Shown piece by piece: positions 7,418-16,859 of a stretch of DNA of 64,000 nt. The notes beneath the pieces are model-generated. The model searched no databases. It worked only from the letters and a program-made list of their open reading frames with translations, and was not told the DNA's origin. Source of the DNA: Flagellimonas pelagia (lineage in GTDB: Bacteria > Bacteroidota > Bacteroidia > Flavobacteriales > Flavobacteriaceae); the NCBI RefSeq assembly GCF_003584135.1, contig NZ_QXFI01000026.1:1-64000 (forward strand), read 5' to 3'. Each line of letters starts with the position of its first letter. Positions within the stretch are counted from its first letter, which is position 1. The position numbers and the translations under genes are program-made.

Positions 7418-8470
7418 ATGGAGGAAACGCAAAAAATAAAGCTGGGGATTTCCATTGGTGACATCAACGGCATCGGGTGCGAAGTGGCACTCAAAACCTT
7501 TGAGGATGCAAGGATGTTGGATTTTTGCACCCCGATCCTATTTGCATCGAATAAGACCATATCCCAACAAAAGAACGATTTGGGAATCGATATCACTTTC
7601 AACGGGGTAAGGGATGCCTCCCAAGCCTTGGAAGGAAAGATCAACATTGTGAACGTCTGGAAAGAGGCTCCCCATATTGAATACGGACAGGCCACCAAAG
7701 AAGCAGGGGCTCTGGCCATTCAATCCCTAAAGGCGGCGGTAAGAGCTTTAAAAGATGGCGAAATCGACGTATTGGTCACGGCGCCCATCAACAAGAACAA
7801 CATACAGGCCGATGATTTTAAATTTCCCGGCCATACCGACTATTTGGCCCAAGAACTGAAAGGGGAAAGCTTAATGTTCATGGTGGCAGATGGGCTTCGT
7901 GTAGGATTGCTGACCGATCATATTGCGGTAAAGGATGTGGCACAGGCCATAACGGCAAAATTGATTCGCAACAAGGTTGCGATTATGGAAAAATCGCTTC
8001 AAATGGATTTTGGGATCCGCAGGCCAAAGATTGCCTTGTTAGGGATAAACCCGCATAGCGGTGATAATGGGACCATAGGGGAAGAGGACGACAAGATATT
8101 GAAACCGGTGATCCAAGAACTTTTCAACAAAGGCACTCTGGTGTACGGACCGTATTCGGCCGATAGTTTTTTTGGTTCGAATACCCACCAAAATTTTGAT
8201 GCCGTGTTGGCTGCCTATCACGATCAAGGCCTGATTCCGTTCAAGACCCTTTCCTTTGGAAAAGGGGTGAACTATACCGCAGGATTGGCCAAGGTGCGAA
8301 CATCGCCCGATCACGGAACCGCCTATGAAATTGCGGGAAAAGGCCAGGCGGACGAGAGTTCGTTCAAGGAAGCGGTATTCACCGCAATTCAGGTATTTAG
8401 GAACCGGATGGAGTATATGGAATTGACTAAAAATCCACTTCAAAAGCAAAAGGTCAAGCGCGGCGGCTAA
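7418..8470 (+). CDS. pdxA: 4-hydroxythreonine-4-phosphate dehydrogenase
   Basis: 350 aa, cytoplasmic. It oxidises 4-phosphohydroxy-L-threonine in the DXP-dependent route to pyridoxal phosphate. Diagnostic segments are GISIGDINGIGCEV at the N-terminus, VTAPINKNNI, the metal-binding FPGHTDYLAQ, AYHDQGLIPFKTLSFGKGVN and TSPDHGTAYEIAGKG near the C-terminus, which carries the remaining metal His residues. The ATG at 7418 is used; an in-frame start 12 codons upstream gives residues not typical of the family and would overlap the promoter. DUF177 follows after about 110 nt with its own promoter. Confidence 0.96.
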   Translation: MEETQKIKLGISIGDINGIGCEVALKTFEDARMLDFCTPILFASNKTISQQKNDLGIDITFNGVRDASQALEGKINIVNVWKEAPHIEYGQATKEAGALAIQSLKAAVRALKDGEIDVLVTAPINKNNIQADDFKFPGHTDYLAQELKGESLMFMVADGLRVGLLTDHIAVKDVAQAITAKLIRNKVAIMEKSLQMDFGIRRPKIALLGINPHSGDNGTIGEEDDKILKPVIQELFNKGTLVYGPYSADSFFGSNTHQNFDAVLAAYHDQGLIPFKTLSFGKGVNYTAGLAKVRTSPDHGTAYEIAGKGQADESSFKEAVFTAIQVFRNRMEYMELTKNPLQKQKVKRGG

Positions 8471-8508
8471 AAAGTTGCGCGAAATGTGGATATTTGTTGG
8501 TGTTGGAA

Positions 8509-8538
8509 TTGCAGTTTTGTAAATAAGTAGTATCTTTG
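8509..8538 (+). promoter_or_regulatory. Bacteroidota-type promoter for the DUF177-rpmF unit
   Basis: TTG (8509-8511), a 19-nt spacer, then TATCTTTG (8531-8538): an excellent match to the TTG / TAnnTTTG consensus. The predicted start lies near 8542-8545, giving a leader of about 40 nt. Confidence 0.8.
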
Positions 8539-8583
8539 CACCCGCCTTTAGAGGCTGGTACACAAACCTTAAGTGTAGAAATG

Positions 8584-9114
8584 ATGAAGCTGAAAGAGTT
8601 TAATATCCCTTTTTCAGGTCTGAAGTTGGGAAAACATGAATTTGTGTACGAGATTGACAATGCGTTCTTTGAATCTTTTGATTACCAAGAGTTTAGCGGA
8701 GCTTCAATCCATACCAAAGCCATCTTGGAAAAGATGAGCAACATGATGGAATTGAGGATTGAGGCTGAGGGAACCGTCAACGTGGACTGTGACCTTACTG
8801 GGGAACCCTTTGATCAACCTATCGAATCGGAATTGCATCTCGTCATCAAATTTGGAGAGGAGTACAATGATGAAGATGATGAGATCCTGATCATTCCCCA
8901 TGGAGAATATCAGATCAACATTGCACAGTACATCTATGAAATGTTGGTACTGGCCGTTCCACAGAAACGGGTGCATCCTGGAGTTGAGGACGGAACCCTA
9001 AAATCGGACATCTTGGACAAGCTGGAAGAACTCCAGCCAAAAGAGAATAAAAAACCAGCAGAAAAAACAGATCCCAGATGGGACGATTTAAAAAAGTTAC
9101 TAACGGATAAATAG
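8584..9114 (+). CDS. DUF177 / YceD-family protein
   Basis: 176 aa from ATG 8584 (an ATG at 8581 would add one Met). YceD-family proteins are encoded next to rpmF (ribosomal protein L32) throughout bacteria and are linked to large-subunit or rRNA metabolism. Here too rpmF follows after 6 nt. The conserved central part is VNVDCDLTGEPFDQPIESEL, where the Cys belongs to the family's usual CxR/CDL-type site, followed by an acidic stretch (EEYNDEDDEILII) and the C-terminal DPRWDDLKKLL, a well-conserved family ending. The exact molecular role is not established from this sequence. Confidence 0.92.
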   Translation: MKLKEFNIPFSGLKLGKHEFVYEIDNAFFESFDYQEFSGASIHTKAILEKMSNMMELRIEAEGTVNVDCDLTGEPFDQPIESELHLVIKFGEEYNDEDDEILIIPHGEYQINIAQYIYEMLVLAVPQKRVHPGVEDGTLKSDILDKLEELQPKENKKPAEKTDPRWDDLKKLLTDK

Positions 9115-9120
9115 GTTATA

Positions 9121-9321
9121 ATGGCACATCCTAAAAGAAAGACATCAAAAACCAGAAGGGACAAGAGAAGAACCCACTACAAAGCAGTTGCGCCGACCAT
9201 CGCCAAAGATAGTGTAACAGGTGAGATGCACTTGTACCACAGAGCGCACTGGCACGAAGGTAAATTGTATTACCGAGGCCAGGTTTTGATCGACAAAGCA
9301 GAGGAAGAAACTGCAGCTTAA
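9121..9321 (+). CDS. rpmF: 50S ribosomal protein L32
   Basis: 66 aa, very basic N-terminus [20 protein letters not shown], then [17 protein letters not shown], the standard L32 layout. This version has no cysteines, so it is a zinc-independent form. It is transcribed with DUF177 (6-nt spacing) and followed closely by a strong terminator, making a two-gene unit. Confidence 0.97.
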   Translation: MAHPKRKTSKTRRDKRRTHYKAVAPTIAKDSVTGEMHLYHRAHWHEGKLYYRGQVLIDKAEEETAA

Positions 9322-9345
9322 TCGCATTTCCTATAAAATAGACCG

Positions 9346-9376
9346 ACTCCCGTTGCGTAACAACGGGAGTTTTTTT
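9346..9376 (+). terminator. Intrinsic terminator after rpmF
   Basis: A 10-bp stem ACTCCCGTTG / CAACGGGAGT, loop CGTAA, followed by seven T. Confidence 0.95.
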
Positions 9377-9495
9377 ATGGACCATAGTTAAATTTAAAAA
9401 CGGGCCATTTTTAACGGGAAAGTCATATAAATTGACTAATTTTCACCGCTTTTGGGTCAAATTTCAAAGTTTTTGACAATAAAGAGAGGCTAAAA

Positions 9496-10491
9496 ATGAA
9501 GAAAACAACGGCAGCGATTACAGCTGTAGGAGGATATGTTCCAGATTTCATTCTTTCCAATAAAATATTGGAAACCATGGTAGATACCAATGATGAATGG
9601 ATAACCACACGAACTGGAATCAAAGAGAGAAGAATCTTAAAAGAGGAAAATGCCGGAACATCTTTTATGGCCATCAAGGCTGCGGAAGATTTGATTCAAA
9701 AAAGTGGCGTGGATCCATCTGAAATAGACTTTGTATTGGTGGCCACCGCCACTCCCGATTTGCCTGTTGCCGCCACTGCGGCCTATGTGGCTTCGGAAAT
9801 CGGCGCTGTGAACGCCTTTGCATACGACCTGCAGGCGGCCTGTTCCAGCTTTTTATATGGCATGTCCACTGCGGCAAGTTATATTGAGTCTGGCAAATAC
9901 AAAAAAGTGTTGTTGATCGGGGCGGACAAGATGTCCTCCATCCTCGATTACACGGACAGGACCACATGTATCATTTTTGGTGATGGTGCCGGTGCCGTAC
10001 TTTTCGAACCCAATGAGGAAGGATTGGGAGTGCAGGATGAATACCTCCGTTCGGACGGTATAGGAAGGCAGTTCCTTAAGATTGATGCGGGAGGTTCCAT
10101 TTTACCGGCGTCGGAAGAAACGGTTAAGAACAAACAACATTTTGTATATCAGGACGGCAAATCCGTGTTCAAGTTTGCCGTTTCCAATATGGCCGATGTG
10201 TCCGCGTTGATTATGGAAAGGAACAACCTCACCCATGAAGATGTGCAATGGTTGGTGCCGCACCAGGCCAACAGAAGGATTATCGATGCCACGGCCAACA
10301 GAATGGGTGTAGAGCCCGAAAAAGTCATGGTGAATATTGACCGTTACGGAAATACCACCTCTGCTACATTGCCCCTGTTGTTGTTCGACTACGAGAAGCA
10401 ATTGAAAAAAGGCGACAATTTAATTTTTGCCGCTTTCGGGGGAGGATTTACTTGGGGAGCCATATATTTGAAATGGGCCTATAATTCTTAA
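9496..10491 (+). CDS. fabH: Beta-ketoacyl-ACP synthase III
   Basis: 331 aa, cytoplasmic. It condenses acetyl-CoA (or a branched primer) with malonyl-ACP to start fatty-acid synthesis. The catalytic triad is visible: C116 in [13 protein letters not shown]256 in VPHQANRRI and N286 in DRYGNTTSA. The N-terminus ([12 protein letters not shown], then [16 protein letters not shown]) is also diagnostic. It is followed at 26 nt by accB and then accC, so the genes for malonyl-CoA formation and chain initiation are grouped. Confidence 0.97.
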   Translation: MKKTTAAITAVGGYVPDFILSNKILETMVDTNDEWITTRTGIKERRILKEENAGTSFMAIKAAEDLIQKSGVDPSEIDFVLVATATPDLPVAATAAYVASEIGAVNAFAYDLQAACSSFLYGMSTAASYIESGKYKKVLLIGADKMSSILDYTDRTTCIIFGDGAGAVLFEPNEEGLGVQDEYLRSDGIGRQFLKIDAGGSILPASEETVKNKQHFVYQDGKSVFKFAVSNMADVSALIMERNNLTHEDVQWLVPHQANRRIIDATANRMGVEPEKVMVNIDRYGNTTSATLPLLLFDYEKQLKKGDNLIFAAFGGGFTWGAIYLKWAYNS

Positions 10492-10517
10492 TCACACAAC
10501 TAACAAAAACATATTCG

Positions 10518-11003
10518 ATGGACATTAAGGAAATTCAGAATTTAATCAAGTTTGTGGCCAAATCGGGAGCCAGTGAGGTAAAGCTGGAGATGGAGGATTT
10601 TAAGATCACCATCCGCACAGGATCCGATTCAAACTATCCAGAAACAACGATTGTGCAACAGATACCAATGGCACATGCACCGGCCACTCCGGCTGCACAA
10701 GCGCCAGTTGCAACGGAAGCAGCCGTTCCGGCCGCCCAAGCCCCCAAGGCGGAAGATTCCAAATACATTACCATAAAATCCCCTATCATAGGAACATTCT
10801 ACAGAAAACCATCACCGGACAAACCCGCTTTTGTGGAAGTGGGGAGCAATATCAGCAAGGGCGATGTGCTTTGTGTGATCGAGGCCATGAAACTTTTTAA
10901 TGACATTGAGTCTGAAGTTTCAGGAAAGATCGTTAAGATATTGGTGGATGATTCCTCTCCTGTGGAATTTGACCAACCCTTGTTCTTGGTAGACCCATCA
11001 TAG
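10518..11003 (+). CDS. accB: Biotin carboxyl carrier protein of acetyl-CoA carboxylase
   Basis: 161 aa. The N-terminal part (residues 1-40) is helical and conserved, a Pro/Ala linker spans about 52-78, and the C-terminal biotinyl domain spans about 83-161. The biotin-accepting residue is K125 in [13 protein letters not shown]; the more usual form is EAMKLMNE, so Met is replaced by Phe after Leu. It carries carboxybiotin between AccC and the carboxyltransferase, whose genes are not in this window. It lies between fabH and accC. Confidence 0.96.
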   Translation: MDIKEIQNLIKFVAKSGASEVKLEMEDFKITIRTGSDSNYPETTIVQQIPMAHAPATPAAQAPVATEAAVPAAQAPKAEDSKYITIKSPIIGTFYRKPSPDKPAFVEVGSNISKGDVLCVIEAMKLFNDIESEVSGKIVKILVDDSSPVEFDQPLFLVDPS

Positions 11004-11092
11004 ATAATTTTAAGTGCTAAATTTTAAGTGACTAAGTGTTAGTTATTTAAAACCATTTAAAATTTAGAATCCAGAATTTAAAATTGTATTCT

Positions 11093-12451
11093 ATGTTTAA
11101 AAAAATATTGATTGCAAATAGGGGCGAGATAGCCTTGCGCATTATACGTACCTGTAAGGAAATGGGCATCAAGACTGTTGCAGTGTATTCCAAAGCAGAT
11201 GAGGAAAGCCTACACGTACGGTTTGCGGATGAGGCTGTTTGTATTGGCCCCGCACCTAGCAGCGAGTCGTATTTGAAGATTCCCAACATTATTGCCGCTG
11301 CGGAAATTACCAATGCTGATGCCATCCACCCAGGATATGGGTTCCTTTCCGAAAATGCTAAATTTTCCAAGATTTGTGCAGAGCACGATATCAAGTTTAT
11401 TGGAGCCTCCGGGGAACAGATAGAAAAAATGGGCGACAAGGCCACGGCCAAGGAAACCATGAGAAAAGCAGGAGTACCCACGGTTCCGGGTTCCGAAGGA
11501 CTTTTGAAGGATGTAGAACACGCTAAAAAGGAAGCCAAGAAAATGGGCTATCCCGTCATGATCAAGGCCACTGCCGGTGGTGGTGGTAAGGGTATGCGCG
11601 CTATTTGGTCCGAAGAGGAGATTGAAAAGAACTTCGAAAGCGCTGTAAAAGAAGCCACAGCCGCCTTTGGCAATGGTGGTATGTACATGGAGAAGCTTAT
11701 CGAGGAACCCCGTCACATTGAGATTCAGGTGGTGGGTGATCAATATGGAAAAGCATGCCACCTTTCCGAAAGGGATTGTTCCGTTCAGCGTCGTCACCAA
11801 AAGTTGACCGAGGAAACCCCGTCGCCATTTATGACGGATACCCTTCGTGATGAAATGGGAAAGGCGGCTGTAAAAGCTGCAGAGTACATCAAATATGAGG
11901 GAGCGGGAACCATAGAGTTTTTGGTGGACAAACACCGAAACTTCTACTTTATGGAGATGAATACCCGTATTCAAGTAGAGCACCCCATTACCGAACAAGT
12001 GGTGGATTATGATTTGATCCGCGAGCAAATTTTGGTTGCTGGCGGTGTACCGATTTCTGGGAAGAACTATTATCCAAAATTGCATTCCATCGAGTGTAGG
12101 ATCAATGCCGAAGACCCTTATAACGACTTTAGGCCATCACCAGGAAGGATTACGACACTTCATACTCCAGGAGGTCATGGGGTTCGTTTGGACACACACG
12201 TGTACAGTGGTTATGTGATTCCGCCAAACTACGATTCCATGATCGCCAAGTTGATTACCACGGCCCAGACCAGGGAAGAGGCCATCAACAAAATGCGAAG
12301 AGCCTTGGACGAGTTTGTGATCGAAGGTATTAAGACGACTATTCCGTTCCATCGACAGTTGATGGACCATCCCGATTATTTGGCGGGTAACTATACCACC
12401 AAGTTCATGGAAGGTTTCAAGATGGACCCAAAATATCAAGACGAACATTAA
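11093..12451 (+). CDS. accC: Biotin carboxylase subunit of acetyl-CoA carboxylase
   Basis: 452 aa. It carboxylates the biotin on AccB using ATP and bicarbonate. Start [17 protein letters not shown] is canonical; a TTG three codons upstream is ignored. The ATP-grasp glycine loop is [13 protein letters not shown], and the metal/biotin-binding stretch is [20 protein letters not shown], a family signature. The gap of 89 nt after accB is AT-rich and contains repeated AAGTG/TAAATTTTAAGTG words but no clear terminator, so accB-accC are probably co-transcribed. A terminator follows at 12458. Confidence 0.97.
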   Translation: MFKKILIANRGEIALRIIRTCKEMGIKTVAVYSKADEESLHVRFADEAVCIGPAPSSESYLKIPNIIAAAEITNADAIHPGYGFLSENAKFSKICAEHDIKFIGASGEQIEKMGDKATAKETMRKAGVPTVPGSEGLLKDVEHAKKEAKKMGYPVMIKATAGGGGKGMRAIWSEEEIEKNFESAVKEATAAFGNGGMYMEKLIEEPRHIEIQVVGDQYGKACHLSERDCSVQRRHQKLTEETPSPFMTDTLRDEMGKAAVKAAEYIKYEGAGTIEFLVDKHRNFYFMEMNTRIQVEHPITEQVVDYDLIREQILVAGGVPISGKNYYPKLHSIECRINAEDPYNDFRPSPGRITTLHTPGGHGVRLDTHVYSGYVIPPNYDSMIAKLITTAQTREEAINKMRRALDEFVIEGIKTTIPFHRQLMDHPDYLAGNYTTKFMEGFKMDPKYQDEH

Positions 12452-12457
12452 TTTGAG

Positions 12458-12481
12458 ACCCCGATGAAAGTCGGGGTTTTT
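12458..12481 (+). terminator. Intrinsic terminator after accC
   Basis: A 7-bp GC-rich stem ACCCCGA / TCGGGGT, loop TGAAAG, then five T. It ends only 5 nt before the ATG of the next gene. Confidence 0.8.
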
Positions 12482-12486
12482 ATTTT

Positions 12487-13605
12487 ATGCAACTGAGCTA
12501 TTGGGAATATAAGACGTGGTTCTCCCATGTGGATTTTACCGTTATTGGCAGTGGGATTGTTGGATTGAACTGTGCCATTCATCTTAAGCAGGAGCATCCC
12601 AAGAGTTCCATATTGGTGTTGGAAAAAGGAAGTCTTCCACAAGGAGCAAGTACCAAGAATGCTGGTTTTGCCTGTTTTGGAAGCATTTCAGAGATTTTGT
12701 CCGATCTCAAGTCCCATTCTGAAGAAGAAGTGGTGCAATTGGTGCAGAAGCGTTGGGACGGCATTCAATACCTCCGCCAGCTTTTAGGCAACCAAGCCAT
12801 TGGTTTTGAACAGCATGGAGGACATGAACTTTTTGTGGAACACAATTCCGAATTGTACGAAAAATGTCAGGATGAAATGGGGCGGTTGAACAACATGCTT
12901 CAACCTGTTTTTGGACAAAACCCGTTTATGACGAACAACAATATTTTTGGTTTCGGGAACATTAAGGAACAATACATTACCCATCAGTTTGAAGGACAAT
13001 TGGATACGGGCAAGATGATGCAGACACTGATTCAAAAATGTCTGTCCATGGATATCCCCATTTTGAACGGTGTGGAGGTTGATGAGGTTCTACAAACCGA
13101 TCAAGGTGCAACCATTATCACCAAGGATTTTGAGTTTTCTTCCAAAAAAGTCTTTGTAGCCACCAATGGTTTTGCTTCCAAACTTTTACCCACGGAGACC
13201 ATTCAACCGGCACGTGCCCAGGTGTTGGTGACGGAGCCCATAAAAAACCTGAAAATCAAGGGAACCTTCCATTTTGACGAGGGCTATTATTATTTCAGGA
13301 ACATAGACGACCGCATTCTTTTTGGGGGTGGTCGCAACCTCGATTTTAAAGGGGAAGAAACTACTGAATTTGGTCAGACACCAATCATTCAAGACAAATT
13401 GGAAGAATTACTAAAGGAAATGATACTGCCCCATCAAAAGGTGAAAATCGACCGAAGATGGAGCGGCATCATGGGAGTCGGGGGTCAAAAGACCCCGATA
13501 GTCAAGCGTATTTCCAACTCCATCTATGGTGGTGTCCGCCTAGGAGGAATGGGTGTGGCTTTGGGCAGTCTTGTTGGCAAAGAACTCGCCGAATTAGCCG
13601 ATTGA
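12487..13605 (+). CDS. FAD-dependent oxidoreductase, DAO family
   Basis: 372 aa, cytoplasmic. The FAD dinucleotide-binding motif VIGSGIVGLNCAIHL is near residues 19-33, with the acidic residue ending the second strand in ILVLEKGSLP. Next comes GASTKNAGFACFGS, typical of glycine/D-amino-acid-oxidase-like enzymes. The C-terminal FAD loop is RLGGMGVALGSLVG. The amine substrate cannot be told. The start is unusual: the ATG lies 5 nt after a terminator T run, with no room for a leader, so the gene depends on read-through or on a promoter inside accC. It converges on the long minus-strand operon. Confidence 0.88.
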   Translation: MQLSYWEYKTWFSHVDFTVIGSGIVGLNCAIHLKQEHPKSSILVLEKGSLPQGASTKNAGFACFGSISEILSDLKSHSEEEVVQLVQKRWDGIQYLRQLLGNQAIGFEQHGGHELFVEHNSELYEKCQDEMGRLNNMLQPVFGQNPFMTNNNIFGFGNIKEQYITHQFEGQLDTGKMMQTLIQKCLSMDIPILNGVEVDEVLQTDQGATIITKDFEFSSKKVFVATNGFASKLLPTETIQPARAQVLVTEPIKNLKIKGTFHFDEGYYYFRNIDDRILFGGGRNLDFKGEETTEFGQTPIIQDKLEELLKEMILPHQKVKIDRRWSGIMGVGGQKTPIVKRISNSIYGGVRLGGMGVALGSLVGKELAELAD

Positions 13606-13716
13606 GACAGGAAATTTACGCTATAAAGCAAGAGGTATTGACACGAATTGCACAAATACCCACAAATTGGGACCACTTGGTCTTGATTCTTGTCTCTTGA
13701 CACTTGATCTTTCTTA

Positions 13717-14379
13717 TCAGATCATCCTTCCATCCAAAAGGTTGATGATACGTGAACCATATTCCGCATTTTTCTCGGAGTGGGTTACTTGGATGATGGT
13801 GACACCTTCTTCGTTCAATTGTTTGAAAAGCTCCATAATTTCTTCCCCCTGTTTGGAGTTGAGATTACCTGTAGGCTCATCGGCCAAAATTAACTTTGGA
13901 TTGGAAATCAAAGCCCGTGCAATGCCCACCAATTGCTGCTGACCTCCACTCAACTGTGCAGGAAACAGGTCCTTTTTACCCACGATGCTGAATCTATCGA
14001 GCATATCGGCCACCATGGCTTTACGTTCTGACCCTTTGAATTTTTTATAGATCAAGGGCATTTCAAGGTTTTCTTGAACAGTCAACTCGTCTAACAGATG
14101 GTAGGATTGGAACACAAAACCGATGTATTCCTTGTACAGATTGGCTCGGTGTTTTTCCTTGAGGTCATGTACCGATTCCTCCAGAAAATTGTACTCTCCT
14201 TCGTCAAAGGCATCAAGCATCCCGATGACGTTGAGCAAAGTGGATTTTCCAGATCCCGAGGGTCCCATGATGGAAATGAACTCCCCTTCCTCTACTTCGA
14301 GATTGATGTCTTTCAACAAAAAGATACGTTGGCCCCCAGAGTTGACCCATTTGAATATGTTGTTCAGTTGTAATAGCAT
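13717..14379 (-). CDS. ABC transporter ATPase 2, MacB/LolD type, divergent
   Basis: 220 aa. Walker A GPSGSGKST (39-47), Q loop FVFQSYHLLDELT, signature LSGGQ (143-147), Walker B LILADEP (about 163-169) and H loop VTHSEKN are all present, so ATP binding and hydrolysis should be possible. It departs from ATPase 1 of the same operon at two usually fixed places: the residues after the signature read QQLVGIARAL instead of [10 protein letters not shown], and the D loop reads GNLNS instead of GNLDS. It is the last gene of the operon, 18 nt after permease 13. It could pair with ATPase 1 as an asymmetric dimer, or serve only some permeases. Confidence 0.92.
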   Translation of the reverse strand: MLLQLNNIFKWVNSGGQRIFLLKDINLEVEEGEFISIMGPSGSGKSTLLNVIGMLDAFDEGEYNFLEESVHDLKEKHRANLYKEYIGFVFQSYHLLDELTVQENLEMPLIYKKFKGSERKAMVADMLDRFSIVGKKDLFPAQLSGGQQQLVGIARALISNPKLILADEPTGNLNSKQGEEIMELFKQLNEEGVTIIQVTHSEKNAEYGSRIINLLDGRMI

Positions 14380-14397
14380 GATATGATTTTTTTTATT

Positions 14398-16848
14398 CTA
14401 TTCGGTTCTTAAACTTTTTACGGGATTGGCAATGGCCGCTTTAATGGCCTGATAACCTACCGTGAGCAGGGCAATGGTAATCGCGGCTACACCAGCCAAC
14501 AAAAACATCCACCATTCTATTTGTATGCGATAGGCAAATTTTTCCAACCATTTATCCATGGCAAACCAAGCAATGGGCGAAGCAAAGACCAAAGCAATGA
14601 TGACCAACACAATGTACTCTTTGGAAAGTAAACGGACAATTCCCTCAACAGAAGCTCCCATAACTTTTCGTATCCCTATTTCCTTGGTGCGCTGAAAGGC
14701 GGTCAACACAGCTAGGCCGAACAGCCCCAAGCAACTGATGAATATGGAAACAAAAGTAGCAAGGTTCACCAAAGTGGCCAATTGCCTTTCTTGTTTGTAC
14801 ATCTGCTCTATAGATTCGTCATAAAAAGTATAGGAAAAACTTTCCGGCGGATAAAAGCGATACCATTTCTGCTCAATTTCACTTAAAGTGTTTTGCCATT
14901 GATCCGTGTTGGATGTTAGTTTTATATTGAAGTTTGTAAGGTTGCTTTTTTCCATTTGAAAGGCCATAGGATCTATGGATTCATAGAAATCGCGCATATG
15001 GAAGTCATTGACCACACCCACAATGGGAAGCTTTTCGTCTTTCTGGCCAATGAATTTTCCCAAAGCCTCTTGGGGCGAGGCAAAACCAAATGCCTTTACT
15101 GCTGTCTCATTGATCACATATTCCGTTGGGGTATCGGACTCATGGAGATTTCTTCCCGCCAACACTTTCAAGTTGTAAAGATTTACATACGAAGTATCCA
15201 CCCACTTTTTGAAAACCTGTCTAGAGATCGCCGGCTTTCCCTCTTCACTATATTCGTATGCGCTTGATGCATATCCTTCCGATAGGGGGGCTGCACCTAA
15301 GGAGACATTTTGGATGCCGGATATCGTTTTGAGCTCTTCCAACAAGGGGAACTGTTTGCCATCATATTTGTCTTCAAAGACATATCTATAGGGAACCTGT
15401 ACCAAAACAACGGCGTCTTTGTTGAAACCCATATCCGATTTGATGGAGTATTGCAATTGTTTGCCAATGATGAGGGCGGATGTAATGAATACCAAGGCAA
15501 TGACAAACTGAAATACAATCAGTGCTTTTTGCAGGTTAAACCCTTTACTGCCCTTGGTCTGTAGGGAAGTACTTCTAAAAACATTGATGGCATTGACCCT
15601 AGTAATCAACCAACCGGGATACAAACCAGCCAGAATAGCCACCAAAATACTTAATAAAAGAAGGAAACCGATATACTCAAGAATATTTGCAAAAGGTGTT
15701 ATCCCCTCGGGAATAATATCTTTCAGCAACCAGAAAACCAACTTAGTCAATACAAGGGATAAGATTCCGGCCAAAACGGTGGTCACCAAGGTTTCCAAAA
15801 AAAATTGGGTGATCAACTGTTTTTTATTGCTACCCAAGGTCTTGCGAACCCCAATTTCCTTGGTGCGCTGAGGAATGCCTGCAACGCTCATATTAATATA
15901 GTTGATACAGGCCAGCACCAAAAGGAACAGGGCAATGCCCATCAATCCATAAAGAACAGGTTTACTCGCCTTTCTAATATTGCTCTCCCTAATATGGGTT
16001 GCAAAATGAGATTCACCCAAAGGCAGTAATTCTATCCAACGTTTAAAATTGAAGGTGTTTTCCGATTGATCTCTCCATTCCCTGGTTTTACGTTGAATAA
16101 TATCATCAACTTGCTCAGCAATGATTGCAGGGTTAGAAGCTTCGTCAAGTTGAAGATAAAGTCTATCCGAACCATTGGTGTTTGTCCATATATTCAAGTC
16201 ATATGCGATATAGGGCAGCGGCACAAATTCTTGGGAATTGAACTCCGTAGGTTGGGGCAAATTGGCCACTACTCCGGCGACCGTCCGGGTAATGGTATCC
16301 CTATAACTATAATAGGTTATGGTCCTATCCAGAATTTCATTTGGTGCCTGGTCAGGGAAATACTGTTTGGCCCTATCTTCGGTAAGCACAACACTATTGG
16401 GATTATCCAAAAAAGAAGATTTGGTTCCCGAGAGCCAGCGGTACTCCAAAAAATTAAAGTAAGCAGAATCAATCGCGGCCACTCCTTTTTGGTCATCGAA
16501 TCTTAATGGACTCCCAGGCGGATTGTCTACCTCGACACTCCTAAATGTATTTTCAAATACAGGGACGACATGCTCCAATCCATCCATCTGCTCACGAATA
16601 CCTTGGTACAGAGGTTTTGAGGCGCCTCCGTTGTAGCTTTCTTTTTCGTCAAACACAAAGCCCGACACAACCCGATAGATTTTTTCCTTTTGGACCAGGT
16701 TTTTGTCGTAGCTATACTCGTATGAAACAATACGATAGATGACCCAACAAACACTGATGCCAATGGCCAGACCAAAAATGTTCAGCGCAGTGAATAATCT
16801 TTTTCGCCGCAGGTGCCGAAAGGTTGTTATCAGATATTTTTTGATCAT
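14398..16848 (-). CDS. FtsX/MacB-like permease 13 of 13
   Basis: 816 aa. Architecture shared with its paralogues: one N-terminal membrane helix (about 22-42), a large periplasmic MacB-type domain, three helices, then the same plan again. Both cytoplasmic coupling motifs are intact: RTKEIGVRKTLGSN (about 328-341) and RTKEIGIRKVMGAS (about 720-733). It ends NPVKSLRTE. The first periplasmic domain resembles permease 8 most (YFNFLEYRWLSG versus YFQIFQYEWLAG). Start: the MIKKYL Met at 16848 matches the paralogues. An extension to 17013 is open but would overlap permease 12 and adds a Cys-rich segment unlike any relative. Spacer to permease 12 is 11 nt. Confidence 0.93.
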   Translation of the reverse strand: MIKKYLITTFRHLRRKRLFTALNIFGLAIGISVCWVIYRIVSYEYSYDKNLVQKEKIYRVVSGFVFDEKESYNGGASKPLYQGIREQMDGLEHVVPVFENTFRSVEVDNPPGSPLRFDDQKGVAAIDSAYFNFLEYRWLSGTKSSFLDNPNSVVLTEDRAKQYFPDQAPNEILDRTITYYSYRDTITRTVAGVVANLPQPTEFNSQEFVPLPYIAYDLNIWTNTNGSDRLYLQLDEASNPAIIAEQVDDIIQRKTREWRDQSENTFNFKRWIELLPLGESHFATHIRESNIRKASKPVLYGLMGIALFLLVLACINYINMSVAGIPQRTKEIGVRKTLGSNKKQLITQFFLETLVTTVLAGILSLVLTKLVFWLLKDIIPEGITPFANILEYIGFLLLLSILVAILAGLYPGWLITRVNAINVFRSTSLQTKGSKGFNLQKALIVFQFVIALVFITSALIIGKQLQYSIKSDMGFNKDAVVLVQVPYRYVFEDKYDGKQFPLLEELKTISGIQNVSLGAAPLSEGYASSAYEYSEEGKPAISRQVFKKWVDTSYVNLYNLKVLAGRNLHESDTPTEYVINETAVKAFGFASPQEALGKFIGQKDEKLPIVGVVNDFHMRDFYESIDPMAFQMEKSNLTNFNIKLTSNTDQWQNTLSEIEQKWYRFYPPESFSYTFYDESIEQMYKQERQLATLVNLATFVSIFISCLGLFGLAVLTAFQRTKEIGIRKVMGASVEGIVRLLSKEYIVLVIIALVFASPIAWFAMDKWLEKFAYRIQIEWWMFLLAGVAAITIALLTVGYQAIKAAIANPVKSLRTE

Positions 16849-16859
16849 GGCGGTCGGTT

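Noticed and set aside
11004..11092. accB-accC gap with repeated TAAATTTTAAGTG words as a possible regulatory RNA
   Set aside because: AT-rich short repeats without a stable fold or promoter match; more likely neutral sequence.
11210..12085. Long minus-strand open frame (291 aa) inside accC
   Set aside because: It is antisense to a fully conserved gene, with no recognisable domain; open only because of the codon pattern of accC.
13671..13682. GACCACTTGGTC as terminator of the permease operon
   Set aside because: Only a 4-5-bp stem with almost no loop and no T run in either direction.
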